Below, piece after piece: positions 34,854-43,086 of a DNA stretch of 64,000 nt. Each line of letters starts with the position of its first letter. Within the stretch, counting starts at the first letter, position 1. Source of the stretch: JACVRW01 sp035650215. Its GTDB lineage: Bacteria > Actinomycetota > Thermoleophilia > Solirubrobacterales > Thermoleophilaceae. A program made the position numbers and the translations under genes. Below the pieces are notes generated by a model that was given only the letters and a program-made list of their open reading frames with translations, was not told the DNA's origin and searched no databases. The DNA lies in the NCBI GenBank assembly GCA_035650215.1, contig DASRIC010000004.1, positions 17,495 to 81,494 on the forward strand, read 5' to 3'.

Positions 34854-34895
34854 AGCGGACGACGGGTCTCGAACCCGCGACCTTCGGCTTGGGAA
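34854..34895. repeat. 42-bp direct repeat, displaced tRNA-Gly 3' half (candidate att site)
   Basis: Identical over 42 bp to the 3' half of the tRNA-Gly gene at 36267-36308, in the same orientation. It covers the discriminator, acceptor 3' strand, T-arm, variable loop and anticodon stem up to the anticodon loop, then identity stops abruptly. No 5' half is present, so it is not a second tRNA gene. It marks the left end of a lower-GC insert. Confidence 0.88.
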
Positions 34896-35188
34896 TTGAT
34901 CCACGCAAGGCGCGCAAGACGCCGTTTCGCTCTAGGACGCGGTCTCGTTGTGGCTAGTCGCCTGAGTTTTCCGCGCTTCGGTCCCTCGTCTGGTGCCTGG
35001 TCAACCGGGCACCGTACCCGCGCGGGTCAACCCAATATTTGAAGACGTGCGTTGACAGCCGCCAGGGCCCCGTCAAAGGTGTCGCCGAGCTTCGAGAAAC
35101 GCCGCCCCAGGTGGGTCTGGTAGTCGTCGAAGACACTGCCGCTAGCGCCCGCAATGTGCCAGACGTCTGCATGGCAGCGAGCGCCACC

Positions 35189-35728
35189 TCAGAGCCAGCG
35201 AGTGCAGTACGCGTAGGGGCCAAAGGGTCCCCTGCTGTATTGGTCGTAGAAGAGGTACGAGGTCACTCGGTACGAACGCCAGCCGATACGTCGGCCGTCG
35301 CGCCACCACTCAATCCGTATCGACATACGGTTGTCCTCATTCCAGTTCCGGGTGAACTGAGTGAAACCGCCCCACGTTCTCCACACTCCCTCTTGTACGA
35401 GGAGCCAGGAGCTCCAATTTGAAACCTCGTAGTTGGCACCTGTGTGCGGATTGTTGAGCCAGACTGCGTAGCGGGCGGAGGTGCGGTCGCCACGACGGCT
35501 GGTGGTGTTAGCACCAGTGACAGAGGGCGAGGCGATATTGGACCTCAAGAAACCGTAGAGGCCAGTGCTGCCGTACTTGCAGAGTGCCCCGGGGACGCTG
35601 CTGCTTCCACGCCAACCCTCTCCACCTACGACAAGTGCGGCATGAGCGTCCTCTGAGATAACAGGGACGAATGAGGTGGGGACTACGAGCGCAGCGCAAA
35701 GCGCCACGCCCAGCTTGATCGTCTTCAT
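35189..35728 (-). CDS. Secreted protein of unknown function in the tRNA-Gly insert
   Basis: 179 aa with a signal peptide (KTIKLGVALCAALVVPTSF, cleavage likely near AHAA). The mature part is rich in Trp, Tyr, Ser and Arg (VSNWSSWLLVQEGVWRTWGG; SIRIEWWRDGRRIGW) and has two Cys (ALCKYG; YAYCTRW), suggesting a small beta-rich exported domain with one disulfide. AAGGAA upstream of the ATG is a good ribosome site. I do not recognise the family. A bacteriocin-like or surface role would be a guess. Confidence 0.7.
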   Translation of the reverse strand: MKTIKLGVALCAALVVPTSFVPVISEDAHAALVVGGEGWRGSSSVPGALCKYGSTGLYGFLRSNIASPSVTGANTTSRRGDRTSARYAVWLNNPHTGANYEVSNWSSWLLVQEGVWRTWGGFTQFTRNWNEDNRMSIRIEWWRDGRRIGWRSYRVTSYLFYDQYSRGPFGPYAYCTRWL

Positions 35729-35788
35729 GGAGTTCCTTCCCTTCCGAGTCGGCAGGTAAGGAACGGGCTCCAACGCCCCTGTCTGCGC

Positions 35789-36220
35789 CTAACCCAACGA
35801 GACTAGCTCAACTACAGCGTTTCCGCGAGTCTGACAAATCACTAGCCCTCCGCCAACATTCCTCGCCTGACCGGTGCCCACCAAGCGCCTCCATGGTGTG
35901 CCTATCCCGACCACAGTGCAAGCCAAACCCGAGCATACGACTGCCATGTCCCCCCGTTCCTTAGGGCCGTACGAAGTCCTACTCAACTCACAGGCGAATT
36001 CGTGCAAGGGCTCTCGCTGATTCTCGCTAACCCCACGATCGAGCGCGAGGCCGCCAATGGCGGTCACCATGCCCTCACCACGCAACGAAAGCCCTGCAAA
36101 TCTGAAGGATCCGAGCCTCACCATGCGTGCATACGAGCAGGCTTCAGCGCTCAGGACGAGGGAGAGCGAGAAAGGTACCCGTAGTGTGTACCCGCTCCTG
36201 ATGCTCAGCCATTCTCCCAT
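35789..36220 (-). CDS. Doubtful ORF in the tRNA-Gly insert
   Basis: A 143-codon frame (ATG at 36220; an internal ATG gives a shorter version). The second half has a plausible folded pattern (AVVCSGLACTVVGIGTPWRRLVG; GGGLVICQTRGNAVVELVSLG) with repeated hydrophobic strands and Cys. No family is recognised, and the first half is poor. It lies directly upstream of the secreted-protein gene on the same strand. Confidence 0.35.
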   Translation of the reverse strand: MGEWLSIRSGYTLRVPFSLSLVLSAEACSYARMVRLGSFRFAGLSLRGEGMVTAIGGLALDRGVSENQREPLHEFACELSRTSYGPKERGDMAVVCSGLACTVVGIGTPWRRLVGTGQARNVGGGLVICQTRGNAVVELVSLG

Positions 36221-36266
36221 GGGGGAACGGACTCAGAAAGTGGCGGTTTGCAGGGAGATCGTGAGG

Positions 36267-36308
36267 AGCGGACGACGGGTCTCGAACCCGCGACCTTCGG
36301 CTTGGGAA
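36267..36308. repeat. 42-bp direct repeat within tRNA-Gly (candidate att site)
   Basis: Runs from the discriminator base to the 5' edge of the anticodon loop of tRNA-Gly and is identical to 34854-34895. tRNA 3' halves ending at the anticodon loop are the classical crossover region for tyrosine recombinases. Confidence 0.88.
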
Positions 36309-36339
36309 GCCGACGCTCTACCAACTGAGCTACGTCCGC
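36267..36339 (-). tRNA. tRNA-Gly (anticodon CCC)
   Basis: 73 nt on the minus strand: acceptor GCGGACG with CGTCCGC, D-arm GCTCAGTTGGTAGAGC, anticodon arm TCGGC-TTCCCAA-GCCGA giving CCC, and T-arm CGGG-TTCGAGA-CCCG. CCA is not encoded. Its 3' half from the anticodon loop is one of the two 42-bp repeats, so the insert has left it intact. Confidence 0.96.
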
Positions 36340-36441
36340 GAAGTGGGGCGAGTTTAGCTCGCACGGCCCGGACGCCCGGCGCGATTCTGCCGTCGGGAGC
36401 GCGGTGCGCGCCGCCGCCCGACTTCTATGGTTCGAAGCCCC

Positions 36442-36993
36442 ATGCGCCGGCTCCTCTCACCCGTCGCGATCGCGGTCCTGTGCGCCGGTGCGGCGCTCGT
36501 CGCGCTGCTCGCCTACGGCCTCGCTCAGAACGAGGCGGATCGGGGCATCGAGGAGCGGCTGGCGGCCGGGGAGCGGGAGGAGGCGCCCGGGTTCGAGCTG
36601 CCCGCGCTGGATGGTGACGGGGTGGGTCGGCTCGCCGACTACCGGGGGCAGGTCGTGGTGCTCAACTTCTGGGCGTCGTGGTGCGAGCCGTGCCGGGCCG
36701 AGTCGCCGCTGCTCGACCGCTGGCAGCGCCGGATCGAGCAGGGTGGCGGGACGGTGCTCGGCATCGACGCCCTCGACGTGACCGGCGACGCGGAGGACTT
36801 CATCCGCGAGTACGGACTGAGCTACCCGATGCTGAAGGACAGGGAGGGGGAGACGATGGCCGACTACGGCGTCGTCCAGCTCCCGGAGACCTTCGTGATC
36901 GACCCGCGGGGCCGCATCGCGGCCGTGCGGCGCGGTCCGGTGGACAGGGCCTTCATGGAAACCCACGTGACCCCGCTCCTGGAGGGCGCGTGA
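36442..36993 (+). CDS. ccmG: Thiol:disulfide oxidoreductase CcmG/ResA-like
   Basis: 183 aa with an N-terminal membrane anchor (VAIAVLCAGAALVALLAYGL) and a TlpA/ResA-type thioredoxin domain: FWASWCEPC with Cys81 and Cys84, and cis-Pro in LPETFVID. It keeps the CxxCH cysteines of apocytochromes reduced, receiving electrons from CcdA encoded two genes on. An in-frame ATG at 36427 is an alternative start. The stop overlaps the ccmH start. Confidence 0.88.
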   Translation: MRRLLSPVAIAVLCAGAALVALLAYGLAQNEADRGIEERLAAGEREEAPGFELPALDGDGVGRLADYRGQVVVLNFWASWCEPCRAESPLLDRWQRRIEQGGGTVLGIDALDVTGDAEDFIREYGLSYPMLKDREGETMADYGVVQLPETFVIDPRGRIAAVRRGPVDRAFMETHVTPLLEGA

Positions 36994-37475
36994 GGCGGCG
37001 GCTCGCGGCGGCCGCGACGGCCGCCGCCCTGCTGGCCCTCGCCCTGCCCACGGCAGTCACCGCCGCCTGCCCCAAGACCACCCTCGGCGACATCGAGGAC
37101 GAGGTGATGTGCCCGGTCTGCGGCACCCCGCTCGGGCTCGCCACGGAGGCGCCGCAGGCCCAGCGCGAGCGCGCCTACATCGAGGAGCTGATCGCCGACT
37201 GCCGCTCGAAGGAGGAGATCAAGACAGCGCTCGTGGCCCAGTTCGGCGACGGCGTGCTCGCGCTGCCCGGCGACGAGGGCGGTGAAGACGAGCTGGCCGA
37301 CGTGCTCGTCTACCTGATCCCGGCCCTGGCGCTGCTGGCCGCCGCCGGCGGCATCGCGTTCGCACTCGCCCGCTGGCGACGCGGCCGCGAGAACGAGGGC
37401 GAGGAGCAGCAAGGGGTGCCGGAGGCCGCATCGAACTCCCGCCTCGACGCAGACCTCGGCAGGTACGACCTGTGA
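36990..37475 (+). CDS. ccmH: Cytochrome c maturation protein CcmH
   Basis: 161 aa: signal sequence, then the CcmH fold with the redox pair EVMCPVCG (Cys41, Cys44) and the typical QRERAYIEELIADCRSKEEI and FGDGVLALP. It ends in a C-terminal TM helix and a cytoplasmic charged tail. It reduces or holds apocytochrome cysteines for heme ligation. Start GTG and stop are both shared by overlap with ccmG and ccdA. Confidence 0.92.
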   Translation: MRRRLAAAATAAALLALALPTAVTAACPKTTLGDIEDEVMCPVCGTPLGLATEAPQAQRERAYIEELIADCRSKEEIKTALVAQFGDGVLALPGDEGGEDELADVLVYLIPALALLAAAGGIAFALARWRRGRENEGEEQQGVPEAASNSRLDADLGRYDL

Positions 37476-38221
37476 TCGCCCAGGACGCCGTCGACACCAC
37501 CGTCGTTGCCGCCTTCGCCGTCGGCTTCATCTCCTTCATCTCCCCCTGCGTGCTGCCGCTCGTGCCGGGCTACCTGTCGACGGTGAGCGGGGTGTCGTTT
37601 GCCGACATCCAGGAGGGCCAGGGCCGCTGGCAGGTGCTCGGCCCGGCGGTGCTGTTCTGCCTCGCCTTCACGGCGATGTTCGTGGCCCTCGGGATGACCG
37701 CCACCGGGCTCGGCCAGACGCTCCAGGACAACCGCCAGCTCCTGCGGCAGATTTCGGGCATCGTGATCGCGCTGCTCGGGGTGCTGTTCATCGCGATGCT
37801 GTTCGTGCCGAAGCTGAACAGGGAGTGGCGCCCGGAGCAGCTCATGAAGCGCGCCCACACCGGCGGCCCGATCGTGGCCGGGGTCGCCTTCGCGGTGGCC
37901 TGGCTGCCCTGCACCGGGCCGACGCTGGGGGCGATCCTGACCGCGGCGTCCACGGAGTCGACCGTCGGCGAGGGCGGCGTGCTACTCGCTTTCTACGCCC
38001 TCGGGCTGGCGGTGCCGTTCATCCTGAGCGCGCTGGCGTTCACCACTTTCGCGGGGGTGTTCCGCTTCTTCCGCGACCACTACACGGCCATCACCCTGGT
38101 GTCCGGCGTGATCCTGATCGTGATGGGCGTGCTGCTCTACCAGAACGAGCTCACGCGCCTGAACTCCGAGGCGCTCAGCCTGATGGACGACCTCGGCGTC
38201 AACTTCTTCAGCGAGATCTGA
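37472..38221 (+). CDS. ccdA: CcdA-family transmembrane thiol-electron carrier
   Basis: 249 aa with six to seven TM helices. The two reactive cysteines are in FISPCVLPLVPGY and WLPCTGPTLGAIL, the CcdA/DsbD-beta signature. It passes electrons from cytoplasmic thioredoxin to CcmG and CcmH outside. The GTG at 37472 overlaps the ccmH stop, giving a three-gene coupled operon. The final 14 bp overlap the convergent MFS gene. Confidence 0.92.
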   Translation: MIAQDAVDTTVVAAFAVGFISFISPCVLPLVPGYLSTVSGVSFADIQEGQGRWQVLGPAVLFCLAFTAMFVALGMTATGLGQTLQDNRQLLRQISGIVIALLGVLFIAMLFVPKLNREWRPEQLMKRAHTGGPIVAGVAFAVAWLPCTGPTLGAILTAASTESTVGEGGVLLAFYALGLAVPFILSALAFTTFAGVFRFFRDHYTAITLVSGVILIVMGVLLYQNELTRLNSEALSLMDDLGVNFFSEI

Positions 38222-39341
38222 CCGGCGCCCGCAGCGCGCCCGCCAGGAGCGCGGCCACACAGCAGAGCACCGCAACCAGAGCGAGGCCCGCCCGCAACCC
38301 CGCGACCTCCGCCAGGCCACCGACCGCGGGCGGACCGGCGAGGAAGCCGCAGTAGCCGATCGCTGAGACGGCCGACACGGACGGCCCGGCGAGCTCCCCG
38401 CGCTCGGCAGCCGCCCGCACCGCCAGCGGGAACAGGGCGGCGAGGCCGACGCCGGCTGCGGCGAAGCCCGCGATCGCCCCGGCGGGCAACGGCGACGCGA
38501 TGGCCAGCCCGATCCCCACGGCGGCGAGGCCCGCGCCGGCCCGCGCCAGGAGCACGGCACCGAACGCGGTCGTGAGTCGGTCACCGGCCAGTCGGCTGAC
38601 GCCCATCGCGAGCGAGAACGCGGCGAGGCCGGCGGCGGCGAGCCCCTCGCTCGCGTCGAGATCGTCGTCGAGGTAGACCGTCGTCCAGTCGTTCACGGCG
38701 CCCTCCGAGAGCAGCACGCAGAACGCGAACGCCCCCACGACCAGGAGCGGTCTCGTGGGACGGACGAACCTCGGGCCGTCGGGAGCGGCGTCCGCGGAGG
38801 GCGGAAGCAGGAACCGCACCGAGGTCAGGGCGACGACCATGCCGAAGCCCGACACCGCCACGAGGTGCGGCACCACGCCCACCCCCGCCGCGGCGATCAG
38901 GCCGCCGGCCGCGGCGCCGGCGAGCGCGCCGAACGAGAAGAAGGCGTGGAGCGAGGACAGCACCGGCCGCTGGAGCCCACGCTCGACCGTGATCCCGTGG
39001 ACGTTCATCGCCACGTCGAGCGCGCCGTTCGCGAGGCCCACCAGCAGGAACGACCCGGCGAGCGCGAGGAACGACTCCGAGAGCGCAACCGGCACCAGCC
39101 CGACCGCGTAGCAGAGCGCTCCCGCGAGCACGAGCGGCCTGCTGCCGGCGCGCGCGACGAGCGGCCCGGTGGCCACCTGGCTCACGAGCAGTCCGACCAT
39201 CGAGCAGAGCAGCGCCGCGCCGAGCGCTCCGGCGCCCAGTCCCGCGCGGTCCTTGATCGCGGGCAGGCGCGAGAAGATCGACGCGAACAGCACCCCGTTG
39301 AGGGCGAAGACCACCGTGATCGCGACGCGGGCTCGGGTCAC
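38208..39341 (-). CDS. Major facilitator superfamily transporter
   Basis: 377 aa, 12 TM helices, with the short FucP/YbjJ-like pattern (VFALNGVLFASIFSRLPAIK; GLANGALDVAMNVHGITVERG; SSLHAFFSFGALAGAAAGG). The DVAMN motif is typical of the YbjJ-type MFS branch. Substrate unknown. It follows the esterase gene on the same strand by 45 bp. Confidence 0.85.
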   Translation of the reverse strand: MTRARVAITVVFALNGVLFASIFSRLPAIKDRAGLGAGALGAALLCSMVGLLVSQVATGPLVARAGSRPLVLAGALCYAVGLVPVALSESFLALAGSFLLVGLANGALDVAMNVHGITVERGLQRPVLSSLHAFFSFGALAGAAAGGLIAAAGVGVVPHLVAVSGFGMVVALTSVRFLLPPSADAAPDGPRFVRPTRPLLVVGAFAFCVLLSEGAVNDWTTVYLDDDLDASEGLAAAGLAAFSLAMGVSRLAGDRLTTAFGAVLLARAGAGLAAVGIGLAIASPLPAGAIAGFAAAGVGLAALFPLAVRAAAERGELAGPSVSAVSAIGYCGFLAGPPAVGGLAEVAGLRAGLALVAVLCCVAALLAGALRAPVRSR

Positions 39342-39386
39342 CCTGAAAAGGTTCCCGGCCGTCCGAGCCCCGAACCCGGGCCTCGC

Positions 39387-40700
39387 TCAGCGCACGATGC
39401 GCTTCAGGAACGGAACGACCGTCTGGAGGAAGCGGTTCGTGTCCGGCGCGGCCGAGACCGGATCGAGATGGCTCGCGTTCGGGTCGGCGACGATCCGCGG
39501 CCGCCGGATCCGCGAGCGGCTTGCGAGCGAGCGCGCTCCCCGCTCCACCCTTCCGTTCGTGAGGTCGGTTCCGTAGGCGTAGAGCGGAACGTCGATCTCG
39601 CGAGCGTGGAACGGTCGCAGCCCGAGCCGGCGCGTGATCGCCGTCGGGCGCAGCGGGCTCATCGCGTTCACGTCGAGGCGCAGCCGCTTCGAGAAGTACC
39701 ACTGGGTCGCGTTCGGGCGGTTTGCCGCATAGGCCTTGGCAAAGCGCGCGATCGGCGTGAGCTCCCGGTCCTGCCAGCCGCGCGGGTCGCCGCTCGGCGC
39801 CAGGCCTCCCGCGCGGATGTGAATCAGCCCGAGCGACCGTGGCGAGGTGGTCTCGTCGAACGCGTAGCCGAGCAGCGCCTCGTTCGTCGCGGGCACCCGC
39901 GGCTTGAACCGCGCGGGGACCAGTGGATTGGCCTGCAGCGAGGAGGGCGCGTCCGGCTGCTTCGCCGCCCACAGCGCTCCGACCTGCGCGAAGATCCCGG
40001 AGATCTCGGGGATGCCGAACCCGATCAGGTCGTCGAACACCTCGCCCCTGCGGATCTTGGCCAGCGTCTTCTCCGCGCCCCTGGGGCTGGCACTGCGAAA
40101 GCTGCCGCGGAGGCCGCCGTCGATCAGCACCAGGCCGTCGACGTCGCGGAAGCCGGCGCGGCGGCCGAAGCCCCAGGACGCGTATGCCACCGCGGTGGAG
40201 GCGCCGAGCGAGTGGCCGCCCAGGATCACCCTGCGCCGTCCGCCGGCGCGGGCGGCGAGCACCACCCGGCGAAGGTCCCCCAGTGCCACCCCGAGCCCCC
40301 AGCGACCGACGAACGGCACGTCCTCACCGCGCACGCGCTTGTAGCGGAAGCCGAGGTAGTAGTCCTCCGCCGCCTGCGGGTCGCCGCTCGCGAAGCCGCT
40401 CGTGTCCTCGAACGCCTGCTCGCGCCGGTCGACGGTCCAAACGGCCATGCCCGGCACGCGCGCGACGATGTCGCGCGCCACCGGCGAGATGCCGCCGGCG
40501 CCGCCGATGAAGCCGGGCACGAGCACGAGCACGGTGCGAGGCCTGCGCGGGCCGATCTTCTGCACGAAGACGCGGTCGTACTTGGCCGGGCCGGCCGCGG
40601 CGCTCGTCCCTGTCATCGGCCCGTACGACTCGGCGGACGCGGCGGGCGCGGCGCACGAGAGCAGGCCGAGGAGCGCGAGCAGTGCGATACGACGGGCCAC
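39387..40700 (-). CDS. Secreted alpha/beta-hydrolase (esterase/lipase-like)
   Basis: 437 aa with a signal peptide (IALLALLGLLSCAAPAASA). Nucleophile Ser in GGHSLGAS, candidate Asp in LVLIDGG or the C-terminal region, and His in DPNASHLDP. The oxyanion strand VLVLVPGFIGG is typical. A large insertion of about 150 residues forms a lid. Substrate unknown. Confidence 0.8.
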   Translation of the reverse strand: MARRIALLALLGLLSCAAPAASAESYGPMTGTSAAAGPAKYDRVFVQKIGPRRPRTVLVLVPGFIGGAGGISPVARDIVARVPGMAVWTVDRREQAFEDTSGFASGDPQAAEDYYLGFRYKRVRGEDVPFVGRWGLGVALGDLRRVVLAARAGGRRRVILGGHSLGASTAVAYASWGFGRRAGFRDVDGLVLIDGGLRGSFRSASPRGAEKTLAKIRRGEVFDDLIGFGIPEISGIFAQVGALWAAKQPDAPSSLQANPLVPARFKPRVPATNEALLGYAFDETTSPRSLGLIHIRAGGLAPSGDPRGWQDRELTPIARFAKAYAANRPNATQWYFSKRLRLDVNAMSPLRPTAITRRLGLRPFHAREIDVPLYAYGTDLTNGRVERGARSLASRSRIRRPRIVADPNASHLDPVSAAPDTNRFLQTVVPFLKRIVR

Positions 40701-40724
40701 GGGGCGGCGCAGACTAGCTGAGCG

Positions 40725-42332
40725 CTACATCGACTCCGGCGCCTCGACCCCGAGGAGATCGAGCGCCTGCGACAGCACCCGCTGGGTGGCCACGCACGCG
40801 GCGATCCGCACGTCCTCGTCGCCGCCCTCCTCGGCCGCCCCCACCACCCGGCAGTCGCGGTAGAAGGCCGAGAAGTCCTGCGCGGTCTCGGTGGCGTAGG
40901 TGGTCATTCGGTGCGGCGCCCGGCGCTCGGCGGCGTCGCGGATGTCGCCGGGCAGCTCCAGCAGCCGCTTGACGAGCGCCCGCGCCGACGGGTGGAAGCG
41001 CTCGTGGCTCGCGCGCAGGTCGGCCGCCAGCGCCGCCTCGACGCGCTCCTCACCCGCCTTGCGAAGGATCGAGGCGATCCGGGCGTGCGCGTACTGCACG
41101 TAGTAGACCGGGTTGTCCTGCGACTCGGTGCGGGCCAGCTCGAGGTCGAGGTCGAGCGTGGTGTCGTGGTTGCGCTGGGTGAGGAACCAGCGCGCAGCGT
41201 CGACGCCGATGTCGTCGAGCAGATCGTCGAGCGTGGCGATCGTGCCCGCGCGCTTGGACATCTGAACGCGCTCGCCGCCCTCGGTGAGGTTCACTAGCTG
41301 CATGATCAAGAGCTCGAGCCGCTCGCGCTCGGCCCCGAGCGCCTCCCAGGCGGCCCACAGCCGCGCCATGTAGCCGTGATGGTCCGCGCCCCAGATGTCG
41401 ATCATGTGGTCGTAGCCGCGCCCGAGCTTGTCGAGGTGGTAGGCGATGTCGGGCGCGAAGTAGGTCCACTCGCCGTCGGAGCGGCGTAGCACGCGGTCCT
41501 TGTCGTCGCCGTGCCTGGTGGTGCGCAGCCAGAGCGCGCCCTCGCTCGAGTAGACCCCGTCGAGCCGCTCGAGCGCCGCCTCGATCTCGTCCGCGTGGAG
41601 GGTGTGCTCGAAGAAGTAGGTGTCCATGTGCACCCGGAAGCGGTCGAGCGAGACGCGCACGTCGTCGACCATCAGCTCGACCCCCCGGAGCGCCAGCTCG
41701 TCGGCGTCGAGCTGCGCGGCTCCGTCGATCCGCCCGGCCACCGCCGTCACGTAGTCGCCGCGGTAGCCGTCCTCCGGCGGCTCCTCGCCGCGCGCGCGCG
41801 CCAGGATCGACTCGCCGAAGCGGCGCACCTGGGTGCCGGCGTCGTTCACGTAGTACTCGCGGTCCACGTCGTAGCCGGCGCGCTCGAGCACCCGGCAGAG
41901 CGCGTCGCCGTAGGCGGCGTGGCGGGCGGATGCGATCGTGATCGGGCCGGTGGGGTTCGCGCTCACGAACTCGACGTTCACCCGCTCGCCGGCGCTCGAG
42001 GCGCCGTAGTCCGCTCCCGCCTCGAGCACGCCCGCGAGCGCGTCGAGGTACCAGCGGTCGGACATGAACAGGTTGAGGAAACCCGGGCCCGCCACCTCCA
42101 CCTTCGCCACCGTCTCGCCGAGCCGCTCGCCGAGCACGTCTCCGAGCCGCTCGGCGATCGCGCGCGGCGGCTCCCCGAGCGTGGGCGCGAGCAGCATCGC
42201 CGCGTTGGTCGAGTAGTCGCCGAAGCCCGCCTGCTTGGGGCGGTCGAGCTTGGGCGGCGCCACCCGGCCGTCGCTGGCGAGCGACGAGGCGGTCTGCGCG
42301 ACCGCGTCCTTGAGGTTGGCGACTGGGTCCAT
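40725..42332 (-). CDS. argS: Arginyl-tRNA synthetase with atypical HIGH motif
   Basis: 535 aa class I synthetase. N-terminal Add-1 domain; catalytic core with FVSANPTGP; the KMSK equivalent VQMSKRAG; C-terminal DALR anticodon domain ending in the conserved Met. In place of the HxGH signature after NPTGP it has ITIASARHAAYGD, so both HIGH histidines are changed while the surrounding fold is kept. This may be a lineage-wide variant. It follows rlmH on the same strand by 10 bp. Confidence 0.92.
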   Translation of the reverse strand: MDPVANLKDAVAQTASSLASDGRVAPPKLDRPKQAGFGDYSTNAAMLLAPTLGEPPRAIAERLGDVLGERLGETVAKVEVAGPGFLNLFMSDRWYLDALAGVLEAGADYGASSAGERVNVEFVSANPTGPITIASARHAAYGDALCRVLERAGYDVDREYYVNDAGTQVRRFGESILARARGEEPPEDGYRGDYVTAVAGRIDGAAQLDADELALRGVELMVDDVRVSLDRFRVHMDTYFFEHTLHADEIEAALERLDGVYSSEGALWLRTTRHGDDKDRVLRRSDGEWTYFAPDIAYHLDKLGRGYDHMIDIWGADHHGYMARLWAAWEALGAERERLELLIMQLVNLTEGGERVQMSKRAGTIATLDDLLDDIGVDAARWFLTQRNHDTTLDLDLELARTESQDNPVYYVQYAHARIASILRKAGEERVEAALAADLRASHERFHPSARALVKRLLELPGDIRDAAERRAPHRMTTYATETAQDFSAFYRDCRVVGAAEEGGDEDVRIAACVATQRVLSQALDLLGVEAPESM

Positions 42333-42342
42333 GAGTGGGGAA

Positions 42343-42747
42343 CTAATAGTGGTAGGGCTCGCGAGCGAGGATCTTGTGCGCCCGGTAGAGCTGCTCCAGC
42401 AGCACCACGCGCGCCAGCTGGTGGGGCAGGGTCATCGGCCCGAGCGACAGCCGCATGTCGGCATCGAGCTCGAGGCCCTTCGGGCCGCCGATCACGAAGC
42501 AGATGTCGCGCCCACCCAGGCGCCGCTCCTCCAGCCAGTCGCTGAACGCCAGCGAATCGAGCTCGACCCCGTCGCTCGCCAGCAGCACCGTGAACGCGCG
42601 CTCCGGCACGCGCGGCGGCACCTTCTCGTCCTCGCGCACCTCGACGACCTCGACCCGGGCGTGGCCGGCGAGGAGCTTGCGGTAGTGCTCGACGTCGTCC
42701 TGGTAGGGCGGGCGCAGCCGCCCGACGGCGATGACCGAGATGCGCAT
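42343..42747 (-). CDS. rlmH: 23S rRNA (pseudouridine1915-N3)-methyltransferase
   Basis: 134-aa SPOUT methyltransferase using SAM to methylate pseudouridine 1915 in helix 69. The trefoil-knot motifs FVIGGPKGLE and LSLGPMTLPHQLARVVLLEQ are present, and the protein ends in the characteristic YHY. Confidence 0.95.
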   Translation of the reverse strand: MRISVIAVGRLRPPYQDDVEHYRKLLAGHARVEVVEVREDEKVPPRVPERAFTVLLASDGVELDSLAFSDWLEERRLGGRDICFVIGGPKGLELDADMRLSLGPMTLPHQLARVVLLEQLYRAHKILAREPYHY

Positions 42748-42770
42748 GGGGCGGGTGCGATACTACGCGC

Positions 42771-43079
42771 GTGCCAGACGAGGGCGAGCGCCACTTCAAC
42801 ATCCATACCGACCCGGACACGATGGCCGGCCACTACGCCAACTTCGCCAACGTGTCCCATTCGGACTACGAGTTCACGATCACCTTCGCGCGCGTCGACC
42901 ACGAGGTCGACGAAGGCGAGGTGCCCGGGGTCGTGGTCTCGCGGCTGAACCTCTCGCCGCGCTTCATGCGCGAGCTGATCGACGCCATGGAGGACAACTT
43001 CTCCAAGTGGCAGACGCGCGAGGGCATCCGCGACCTGCCGGAGCTGAGCGACAGCGACCCAACCGACTCGACCGGCTAG
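42771..43079 (+). CDS. DUF3467 domain protein
   Basis: 102 aa matching the DUF3467 pattern: YANFANVSHSDYEFTITFAR, then SRLNLSPRFMRELIDAMEDN. Members are small proteins of unknown function, widely conserved. The GTG start at 42771 is 23 bp from the divergent rlmH. The acidic tail (SDSDPTDSTG) is disordered. Confidence 0.85.
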   Translation: MPDEGERHFNIHTDPDTMAGHYANFANVSHSDYEFTITFARVDHEVDEGEVPGVVVSRLNLSPRFMRELIDAMEDNFSKWQTREGIRDLPELSDSDPTDSTG

Positions 43080-43086
43080 GCGAGCC

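Larger units (their letters stand above)
34896..36266. mobile_element. Small lower-GC insert between tRNA-Gly-derived direct repeats
   Basis: A segment of about 1.4 kb flanked by 42-bp direct repeats, the right one inside tRNA-Gly. Base composition is visibly less GC-rich than the neighbours, and codon use differs. It holds one convincing gene (secreted protein, 35189-35728), one doubtful frame (35789-36220) and no integrase. It is best read as the remnant or satellite form of a tRNA-targeting integrative element. Confidence 0.65.

Noticed and set aside
34854..34930. A second tRNA-Gly gene
   Set aside because: Only the 3' half from the anticodon loop onward is present; no D-arm or acceptor 5' strand follows.
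35039..35422. A 127-codon plus-strand frame inside the tRNA-Gly insert
   Set aside because: It is antisense to the better-supported secreted-protein gene with a signal peptide and ribosome site.
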